A stretch of 5,075 nucleotides of DNA. Source: Vicinamibacteria bacterium. GTDB taxonomy: Bacteria > Acidobacteriota > Vicinamibacteria > Fen-336 > JAGNNV01. The first letter of the stretch is position 1, and the number at the start of each line of letters is the position of its first letter. The stretch spans positions 1 through 5,075 of the forward strand of contig JAENWE010000321.1 in NCBI GenBank assembly GCA_016650185.1. Reading direction: 5' to 3'. The notes beneath the pieces were generated by a model. It saw nothing but the letters and a program-made list of their open reading frames with translations, was not told where the DNA came from and searched no databases. The position numbers and the translations under genes are program-made. This document shows, piece by piece, positions 1 to 5,075 of this stretch.

Positions 1-1362
1 AGTGGAGTCGAGACGGGCCAGAGCCTCTTCAACCCCCTGGAAACCGCCTTCAATGGCCCCTCGCGCGTCGGCGAAGGCCTTCTCGACTTCGGGGTTCGCC
101 TCCCGGGCCGCGCGGGCCAGCAGGGCTTCGGTATCCGTCTGCAAGTCCTCGAAAGTCAGGGATTCCGCTTCCATGGCCCGGGCCGAAGCCGAGTCCACAA
201 GCGAGAATGACGGACGCGGAAAAATCACCGGGCGGGGAATACCGAAGTGAGCGTACGAAGGACCGATCTGGGCGTGATACGCGACCTCGGCCGGTCCACC
301 CACATAGGCGATGGTGGGCAACAGGTAGTCCTGAACCAGCGGGCGAAGCATCACGCCCGGGCTGGCATCTGCGGGAGACGCCTCGATGCGGGCCAGCAGC
401 TCGGCCGGCGTCATGATCTGGTTCCCGCCGCGGACTTCGACACCCTTCTCGCTGAGGCCGAGGGCCCGCCGCTTGCCGCCGGTCACCAGGAACAGATTCA
501 GAAAGCCCGTCGCTCTCACCGGAACCTGCTGGTGGTAGCCGGCGGAAAGAAGTCTTTCCCCGACTTCCGCGGCGAGACGCGAGGTGGGAGATGACTCGGT
601 GATCTCCCGTTCAATCACCGGTAGCATCAGCTCCTTGAGTTTCGGAACCGCGGGATCAAAGATCACCAGGCTGGGAAGGAAGTGTCGGAGGAGCTTCGCG
701 AAAGCGCCACTGATGGACTCGCCCGGGCGGTAGGCCGCCTCCACCGCGTCGCAGACGTCGTCTTTCCAGGGCGATGCCGGAAGCAACTCGCGCACCGATG
801 CCGACAGGCCGACGATCGTGTCGTCCAGGAAAATGGTGGACGCGGGCTGGAGGATCGGCTCCACATGCGGCTCGTAGCGAAGGGCCTTCAATTCGGAGGT
901 TGCGTCGAGAATGGTGGTGGTCCGGATCTCGGCGAAGTCGTGGTCGTCCGACGCGACCCAGAAGACGGGGACCACTTTCTTGTTGAGCGACTCGCTCATG
1001 GTGCGGGCGAGTTCGACGGCGGCAAGAGCCTTGTAGAGGACATAGAGCGGGCCGCCGAAGAGAACCGACTGCTGCCCGGTCACGACCGAGAGAGTCCGCG
1101 GATTCTTGAGCGCTTCGGCGTTGCGGCGAGCTTCGCTTCCTTCCGGCTGCTGGGAGGCCAGCACCGCCGCCAGCTCAGGGCGGGGATGGGGGAAAGCCGC
1201 GGTGGCGGAGGCGGCCTTGGCGATGTCCTCCTTGGAAAACCCCAGCGCATAGAACGAGGAGGCCCGGCCCCGAGAGGCCAGATAGTCGCGGAACAACGGG
1301 GAAAGCGGTTGTTTCAGCGCGTCGAACGAGATGGTTCGCGCGGCACGATCCGTCGCAATCAT
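1..1362 (-). CDS. bshC: Putative cysteine ligase BshC (bacillithiol synthesis), 3' end cut off by window edge
   Basis: BshC is the cytoplasmic enzyme credited with the last step of bacillithiol synthesis, joining cysteine to glucosaminyl-malate. I read 454 codons in frame without a stop; family members are about 530-550 residues, so roughly the last 80-100 are missing. Family signatures in order are TGQQ at residues 95-98 followed by GGPLYVLYK (103-111), PVFWVASDDHDFAEI (132-146), RPLVQDYLLPT with AYVGGPAEVAY (340-362), and IPRPVIFPRPS (375-385). From about residue 391 to the edge the chain is rich in Glu, Ala and Leu, fitting the start of the C-terminal coiled coil of this family. The ATG at 1362 gives the family-like beginning (RTISFDALKQPLSPLF) and has no plausible in-frame rival, but no Shine-Dalgarno is visible before it. 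The gene lies 36 bases after the permease stop codon. Two positions differ from the usual motif: Val100, where Gly is common after GQQ, and Asp139, where Glu is common. The identity is seen from motifs; activity is inferred. Confidence 0.93.
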   Translation of the reverse strand, partial: MIATDRAARTISFDALKQPLSPLFRDYLASRGRASSFYALGFSKEDIAKAASATAAFPHPRPELAAVLASQQPEGSEARRNAEALKNPRTLSVVTGQQSVLFGGPLYVLYKALAAVELARTMSESLNKKVVPVFWVASDDHDFAEIRTTTILDATSELKALRYEPHVEPILQPASTIFLDDTIVGLSASVRELLPASPWKDDVCDAVEAAYRPGESISGAFAKLLRHFLPSLVIFDPAVPKLKELMLPVIEREITESSPTSRLAAEVGERLLSAGYHQQVPVRATGFLNLFLVTGGKRRALGLSEKGVEVRGGNQIMTPAELLARIEASPADASPGVMLRPLVQDYLLPTIAYVGGPAEVAYHAQIGPSYAHFGIPRPVIFPRPSFSLVDSASARAMEAESLTFEDLQTDTEALLARAAREANPEVEKAFADARGAIEGGFQGVEEALARLDST

Positions 1363-1369
1363 TGCGACG
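1351..1369. promoter_or_regulatory. Perfect 19-base palindrome centred on the bshC start codon
   Basis: Two 9-base arms, CGTCGCAAT and ATTGCGACG, flank a single central base, which is the G of the bshC ATG. In RNA this could fold into an 8-bp stem (CGUCGCAA/UUGCGACG) with a UGA loop, holding the A of the start codon in the closing pair. In DNA it could be a dimeric repressor site. The palindrome is seen directly; any function is inference. It lies partly in the 36-base gap after the permease gene and partly in codons 1-4 of bshC. Confidence 0.5.
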
Positions 1370-1398
1370 CAGTCTATGCGATGGGCCGGGGCCTCGCC

Positions 1399-4047
1399 TT
1401 ATTCCGTGCGCAGGGTGGTGGCGGGGTCGGTTTCCGAGGCGCGCCAGGCGGGGATCGCGCAGGCGAGGAGTGCCGCGACCAGAAGGCTTCCGAAAACGCC
1501 CGCGAATGTCGTGGGATCGAACGGAGTCACACCGTAGAGCAGCGAATCGAGGGCGCTGACCGCCGCGGCGGCGATCAGAAGGCCGGCGGCGAGACCCTGC
1601 AACACCGGCCGCATCCCCTTCGCGAAAACCATGCGCCGAATCTCCGCGGTGCGAGCTCCAAGGACGAGACGCACACCGATCTCTCGCTGCTTCTGGCCGA
1701 CTAGAACGCTGACTGCGCCATAGAGCCCGACCACGGCGAGGACGAAGGCCGAGAAGGCGAAAACCGACAGGAGCCATGCCGCGAGCCGCCTTGTGCCCAT
1801 CGAGGCGGCGACGATCTCCTCGTAGGGTTGAATGGCAGTCAGGGGCTGGCGCGGATCGATCTCCCGGAAGATCCTGCGGATGGGATTGGCGAGGGCGGCC
1901 GGGTCCGCCGAGGATCTAACAATGAGAGTCAGGGTCGTTTCCGCCCATGCCCACTGCGACTGGGGAACATAGACCTGATAGCCGGGAGACTTGTCGAGCC
2001 CGTGATGAGCCACGTCTCCCACGATTCCTACGATGGTGCGTGGTTCCGCGGTCGGAGGGCCGAGCATCAGGATCTGGCCCAGGGCCTCTTGTTCCGGGAA
2101 CATCTCGCGCGCCAAGCGCTGGTTGACGACAACAACTCCGAGTGAGCCTTGGGAATCGGCGTGGGTCAGCAACCGCCCCCGATACGGCGAGATGGCCAGC
2201 GTTTTGAAATAGTCGGGGGTGACCACGAACCGGTCGGCCGAGGGCGCGCTCTCCGGATTCTCAAGCGGGCGCGAGGCGAGGTGAAGGCCATAACCGTCCA
2301 TGCCACCGCCGAGCGGTAGCGTGGTGACACCTGCGGCCGCCACCACTCCGGGAAGGGCGCGCACCCGCGAGAGCGCCTGATCGTAGAAGGCCACCGTAGC
2401 GGCAATCGCCTGCGCATTGTCGTCAACCTGGAACTCAGGCCCGCTGAGCGAGGCGCGCAGGGTCAGGACATGGGCAGAATCGAACCCCGGATTCACGGCG
2501 AGAAGTCCCATGAGGCTTCGAACCAAGAGGCCCGAGCCGATGAGAAGGACGGCTGCCATGGCCACGTTGGCGCCCACGAGGCCGGAACGGAAGCGCCAGG
2601 AACCGGACGTCGCCCGCGTACCGCCGTGGATGTCGGCGGCGAGATCCCGGCCAATCAACTGCCTCATCGGGGCAAGGCCGAAGAGGAGTCCGCTGAGAAC
2701 GACGAGTCCAAACGCGAAGGCGAAGCCGCGCTCGTCAAGCGCCACGCTCTGGAGCCGCGGCAACTGAGACGGGCCCGCCACGGCCAGCCAGCGTACGGCC
2801 GCGAACGCGGGCGCGAGTCCCGCCACACCGCCGGCCAGGGCGAGAAGCAGGGACTCGGTGACCAATTGCCGGGCCATCCGGCCGGGACTCACCCCAAGTG
2901 CGGCGCGAATCGCAATCTCCCGGGTTCGCTCGTTGGCCCGCAGGAGGAGGAGGTTCGCGACCGTGCCGCAAGCCACCAGCAGGAGCGCGAAAACGCCGAT
3001 CGAAAGGACCGAAAGCGTGGGCCGTACCGGCCCCAGGAACACATCGTCCAGCCTTGTCACCCGGATCGAGGGATCGTTGTACTCCTTGGGATGTTCGGCG
3101 CTCAGTCCGGCCACGATCCCGCTCATCTCTTGCTGCGCGGTCGAAGCACTGACTCCGGGCGAGAGCCGCGCCATCACGCGCAGGTGGCGGCAGGTGCGGC
3201 AGGCAAAATCTGCCGCGGGGTCGTAACCAAGGGGCACCCACATCTGCGCGCCTTCGTACATCCGCGCGCCCACAAGGTCGTCGAAGCTCTGCGGCATCAC
3301 TCCCACCACCACGAATGGATTGCCGCTGATGGTGATGGGTTTCCCAAGGATGGCGGGATCCGCCTGGAATCGGCGCCGCCACAACGAGTCGGTGAGGATG
3401 GTGACGCGGCGGGCGGCGCCCGGACGATCCTCCGCCCGCGTGAACGCCCGCCCAATCGCCGGCTGGATTCCGATCAGGTCGAAGTAGCTCGACGAGGCAC
3501 GCATCGCGCTGACTCGTTCGGCGTCCTGATCGTCGCCGGAGAGTGTCGCGTACGACATGGAGATCGCCGCCATCGATGCGATCGAGCGGGTGCGGTCTCG
3601 CAAATCGACGAAGGTCAGATAGCCCATATTCGACCCATCGCCACCCTTGGACGCCTCCTGGATCATCACCAGTTCTTCGCTCTGGTGATACGGGAGGGGC
3701 GACAACATCACCGCGTCGACGACTGCGAACATGACCATGGAAGCGCCAAGGCCAAGCGCCAGGGTGAAGATGGAGGTGAGCGTGTGCGCGGGACGCGCGG
3801 CCGCGCTACGCAGCGCGAAGCTCGCATCGCGCTTCAGGATGTCCCAATGCTCGGTGGGCGCGGTCTTCAGGATATCGGCGATGGCCGACATCCACAGACC
3901 CAGCAGCGCGCGCGGCCGACGCGCCTCGCGTCGTTCGTCGCGAAACGCAGTCTCCATTTCGCCGCCATAGTCGCCCCGAAATTCGGCCGGCAGCAGCCGA
4001 AGGAGCTTCCGAAAGAAGAAATCGTGCATCGACTCAGACTTCTTCAC
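1399..4047 (-). CDS. ADOP-type ABC transporter permease (duplicated MacB/FtsX architecture, no adjacent ATPase)
   Basis: This is an 882-residue inner-membrane permease of the MacB/FtsX class, of the large two-module kind called 'acidobacterial duplicated orphan permease'. Residues 1-75 form the charged cytoplasmic extension seen in this group (LLRLLPAEFRGDYGGEM near 15-31). Module one has a first membrane helix at about 90-113, a MacB-like periplasmic domain at about 115-340, then helices near 343-370, 397-422 and 443-462, with the FtsX loop REIAIRAALG at 376-385. Module two has a helix near 490-510, a periplasmic domain at about 515-750, then helices near 755-785, 815-838 and 849-867, with the matching loop REIGVRLVLG at 788-797 and the typical ending PAWRASETDP. 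Cys283 and Cys286 (CRTC) lie in the first periplasmic domain. The start used is GTG at 4047, overlapping padR by four bases (GTGA); an ATG at 4029 (Met7) is also possible. Substrate unknown; such proteins serve in efflux, lipoprotein handling or envelope stress, and an ATPase must come from elsewhere. Confidence 0.93.
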   Translation of the reverse strand: MKKSESMHDFFFRKLLRLLPAEFRGDYGGEMETAFRDERREARRPRALLGLWMSAIADILKTAPTEHWDILKRDASFALRSAAARPAHTLTSIFTLALGLGASMVMFAVVDAVMLSPLPYHQSEELVMIQEASKGGDGSNMGYLTFVDLRDRTRSIASMAAISMSYATLSGDDQDAERVSAMRASSSYFDLIGIQPAIGRAFTRAEDRPGAARRVTILTDSLWRRRFQADPAILGKPITISGNPFVVVGVMPQSFDDLVGARMYEGAQMWVPLGYDPAADFACRTCRHLRVMARLSPGVSASTAQQEMSGIVAGLSAEHPKEYNDPSIRVTRLDDVFLGPVRPTLSVLSIGVFALLLVACGTVANLLLLRANERTREIAIRAALGVSPGRMARQLVTESLLLALAGGVAGLAPAFAAVRWLAVAGPSQLPRLQSVALDERGFAFAFGLVVLSGLLFGLAPMRQLIGRDLAADIHGGTRATSGSWRFRSGLVGANVAMAAVLLIGSGLLVRSLMGLLAVNPGFDSAHVLTLRASLSGPEFQVDDNAQAIAATVAFYDQALSRVRALPGVVAAAGVTTLPLGGGMDGYGLHLASRPLENPESAPSADRFVVTPDYFKTLAISPYRGRLLTHADSQGSLGVVVVNQRLAREMFPEQEALGQILMLGPPTAEPRTIVGIVGDVAHHGLDKSPGYQVYVPQSQWAWAETTLTLIVRSSADPAALANPIRRIFREIDPRQPLTAIQPYEEIVAASMGTRRLAAWLLSVFAFSAFVLAVVGLYGAVSVLVGQKQREIGVRLVLGARTAEIRRMVFAKGMRPVLQGLAAGLLIAAAAVSALDSLLYGVTPFDPTTFAGVFGSLLVAALLACAIPAWRASETDPATTLRTE

Positions 4048-4394
4048 GCGCGCTTGACCGAGAGCTTGGCTCGCGCCTGTAACAGCGTTTCTTCAAGCCG
4101 ATCCGCCTCGGCCACCGCCACCGCCCGACCTCGATCCGTCAGCCGGTAATAGCGCCGCCGCTCATCATCGAGATCGGGACCGGGCCGATCGAAGGACTCA
4201 AGGATGAAACCCTCCGCCACGAATCGCTTGATGATCGCGTAGAGCGTGCCAGGCAGGAGACGGACCTTGCCCTCACTCCGGCGCGCGACTTCCTTGATGA
4301 TCGCGTATCCGTGCTTCTCGCCGTCCGCGAGCGCCACCAGAACCTGAAACATGGCGGGAGAAAGGGGGAGATGATCCGAAGCTATAAAGCGCAT
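4044..4394 (-). CDS. PadR-family transcriptional regulator
   Basis: This 116-residue winged-helix regulator matches the short PadR type that sits upstream of ADOP permeases in acidobacteria. The N-terminal helix and turn are LPLSPAMFQVLVALADGEKH (9-28) with GYAIIKEV (29-36). The recognition helix region is LLPGTLYAIIKRFVAEGFI (46-64), and the wing is DDERRRYYRLTDRGR (76-90). A short C-terminal helix (about 91-112) is the probable dimerisation element, so this is the PadR-s2-like short form without a large effector domain. The ATG at 4394 is the only start giving a full first helix; the next ATG (Met15) would cut into it. No Shine-Dalgarno precedes it, and the -10 box ends six bases upstream, which suggests leaderless translation. 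The stop overlaps the permease start (GTGA), so the two are an operon. It likely represses its own promoter through the inverted repeat just upstream; the inducing signal is unknown. Confidence 0.94.
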   Translation of the reverse strand: MRFIASDHLPLSPAMFQVLVALADGEKHGYAIIKEVARRSEGKVRLLPGTLYAIIKRFVAEGFILESFDRPGPDLDDERRRYYRLTDRGRAVAVAEADRLEETLLQARAKLSVKRA

Positions 4395-4396
4395 AG

Positions 4397-4427
4397 GACG
4401 ACTATATCGAATGTCTGAATAGTCGTC
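4397..4427. promoter_or_regulatory. Candidate PadR operator: 9-13-9 perfect inverted repeat
   Basis: GACGACTAT and its exact reverse complement ATAGTCGTC are separated by 13 bases (4406-4418). One arm overlaps the -35 box and the other overlaps the -10 box of the padR promoter, so a bound dimer would block RNA polymerase. PadR proteins commonly bind such spaced inverted repeats at their own promoters. The repeat is seen directly; assigning it to this PadR is inference from position. Confidence 0.7.
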
Positions 4428-4429
4428 AA
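4401..4429 (-). promoter_or_regulatory. Promoter of the padR-permease operon
   Basis: On the minus strand the -35 box TTGACG (4429-4424) and the -10 box TATAGT (4406-4401) are separated by exactly 17 bases. Both are close to the housekeeping sigma-70 consensus, and they stand out in this GC-rich sequence. A start seven bases after the -10 would fall on position 4394, the A of the padR ATG, so the mRNA would be leaderless. The boxes are seen; activity is inferred. Confidence 0.72.
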
Positions 4430-4466
4430 CCTCCGAGAACGCGACGCCCTCCTAAGAAGGACCAGA

Positions 4467-4496
4467 GGCCGAATCGGCCGCCCTGGATCAGGCGGC
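4467..4496 (-). terminator. GC-rich hairpins after the lipoprotein gene, weak terminator candidate
   Basis: Seven bases after the lipoprotein stop codon (4503) the minus strand has GCCGCC...GGCGGC (4496-4477), a 6-bp stem that can be lengthened by a TG/CA pair across a bulged G. Directly after and overlapping it by three bases is GGCCG-ATT-CGGCC (4479-4467). The following bases are pyrimidine-rich (TCTGGTCCTTCTT) but there is no clean T run. It may end or slow the upstream transcript; the missing T tract keeps confidence low. Confidence 0.35.
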
Positions 4497-4502
4497 AGAC
4501 CC

Positions 4503-5048
4503 TCAGGGCTGAGTTCGCTGAACCGCTTTGCCCACGCTCGTGAACGAGAAACCGGCGTGTCCACTCTGCCCGATCATCACGGCCTCGACAATCGGAGCAT
4601 CCATCTCGGCGGGACCGGCCCATTCGATCACGAAGTTGGCGCCCGGACCGCCCGAGAGGTCGCTCCGTTTGATCACATACTCCACCGAGGCCATGGGCGG
4701 GAGTTGGGCGGGAGCCTGCACATAGTCGCGAACCGGTTGTCCCGCGGAGTCGTAGTAGCGGGCGTGGGTCAGAATCAGCGGTTGCTCGAGGCTCACATTC
4801 CGAACGCTGACCGTGGCGGCCAGATTCACCATCAAATGATCGGCGTCCAGCCCCAGGTGGACGCTCGAATAGACAGAGACGTAGATCCGACGATGGACGA
4901 ACTCGGCCGGAATCGGGGCGCTCAAGGGCTTGAGCCGAGCCGAAGAACTGCCGGCCGCAGCCGGATCGACAGGCGGGGGCGGAAGCGAACAAGAGAGCGC
5001 TGAACCAGCAGTCCAGCACAGCAAGGCAAGGAACGTTCGTGGTCGCAT
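4503..5048 (-). CDS. DUF3124-family lipoprotein of unknown function
   Basis: This is a 181-residue exported protein. The N-terminus RPRTFLALLCWTAGSALS is a signal peptide ending in a lipobox-like ALSC, so Cys20 is the likely lipidated residue. Ser follows it, which in Lol-containing bacteria favours the outer membrane. A proline- and alanine-rich linker (21-50) leads to a domain at about 55-175 that I recognise as DUF3124: IYVSVYSSV (55-63), NLAATVSVRN (75-84), YYDSAGQPVRDYV (98-110), GGPGANFVIEW (133-143), PIVEAVMIGQSG (152-163) and FSFTSVG (167-173). The pattern suggests a compact beta-rich domain, but no catalytic role is known to me. The start ATG at 5048 is backed by a strong Shine-Dalgarno seven bases upstream. 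A 108-base gap with hairpins and a new promoter separates it from padR, so it is probably a separate transcript. Family assignment is from remembered motifs; function is unknown. Confidence 0.85.
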   Translation of the reverse strand: MRPRTFLALLCWTAGSALSCSLPPPPVDPAAAGSSSARLKPLSAPIPAEFVHRRIYVSVYSSVHLGLDADHLMVNLAATVSVRNVSLEQPLILTHARYYDSAGQPVRDYVQAPAQLPPMASVEYVIKRSDLSGGPGANFVIEWAGPAEMDAPIVEAVMIGQSGHAGFSFTSVGKAVQRTQP

Positions 5049-5055
5049 GAAGTGC

Positions 5056-5065
5056 CCTCTCCTTT
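5056..5065 (-). promoter_or_regulatory. Shine-Dalgarno of the DUF3124 lipoprotein gene
   Basis: On the minus strand AAAGGAGAGG lies seven bases before the ATG at 5048. It is the only strong ribosome binding site in the window, in contrast with padR, the permease and bshC. It fixes the start of the lipoprotein. The promoter, if any, lies beyond the right edge of the window. Confidence 0.8.
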
Positions 5066-5075
5066 GGCCTCCGCG

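Noticed and set aside
1383..1400. GGCC/CCGGCC self-complementary bases just after the permease stop as a terminator
   Set aside because: The possible stem has almost no loop and no T run follows, so it is better explained by GC-rich sequence.
682..1704. 340-codon open frame on the plus strand
   Set aside because: It is antisense to bshC and the end of the permease gene, both of which have clear family motifs; its Arg/Gly-rich product shows no recognisable domain.
1175..1777. 200-codon minus-strand frame spanning the permease-bshC junction
   Set aside because: It is out of frame with both genes, which carry the conserved motifs; the Arg-rich product is a shadow.
2939..2951. Purine run AGGAGGAGGAGG on the plus strand as a Shine-Dalgarno or repeat
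   Set aside because: It is the complement of consecutive leucine codons in a membrane helix of the permease (residues 367-370), with no plus-strand gene after it.
2470..4149. 559-codon open frame on the plus strand
   Set aside because: It lies antisense to the permease and padR, has a low-complexity Arg/Gly/His-rich composition, matches no family I know, and is a typical shadow frame in GC-rich DNA.
4426..5019. 197-codon minus-strand frame overlapping the lipoprotein gene
   Set aside because: It is another reading frame of the DUF3124 gene, is rich in Arg and Ser, lacks family motifs, and would run through the hairpins between the genes.

Overview
The window is GC-rich, densely coding DNA, and every gene I can support lies on the minus strand. 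Reading in the direction of transcription (high to low coordinates), it holds four genes: a DUF3124-type lipoprotein, a PadR-family regulator, a large MacB/FtsX-type permease of the 'acidobacterial duplicated orphan permease' (ADOP) kind, and the first 454 codons of bshC, the putative cysteine ligase of bacillithiol synthesis. bshC runs off the left edge. A PadR regulator overlapping an ADOP permease with no ATPase gene beside it is a hallmark of Acidobacteriota. Together with bshC and the base composition, this points to an acidobacterium, possibly of the Solibacter/Bryobacter type. That placement is an inference from gene content, not from a phylogenetic marker.

Layout. 5075-5049 is a short leader with a strong Shine-Dalgarno for the lipoprotein gene (5048-4503). 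The 108-base gap 4502-4395 first holds GC-rich hairpins that may end the lipoprotein transcript. It then holds a compact promoter for padR, with -35 TTGACG, a 17-base spacer and -10 TATAGT. A perfect 9+13+9 inverted repeat covers most of the promoter and is the obvious candidate PadR operator. The -10 ends only six bases before the padR ATG, so the transcript is predicted to be leaderless. padR (4394-4044) overlaps the permease gene (4047-1399) by four bases (GTGA), indicating translational coupling. After a 36-base gap bshC starts at 1362. Its start codon lies inside a perfect 19-base palindrome that could act as a DNA operator or as an RNA hairpin hiding the start.

How they may work together. 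PadR probably represses its own promoter and hence the permease, giving a small autoregulated transport or envelope-stress operon. The permease has the two-fold MacB/FtsX architecture but would need an ATPase encoded elsewhere. bshC may be read from the same transcript or from its own signal; nothing in the sequence ties bacillithiol to the permease beyond adjacency. No RNA genes, mobile elements, CRISPR arrays or long repeats were seen. Long open frames on the plus strand are antisense shadows of bshC and the permease.
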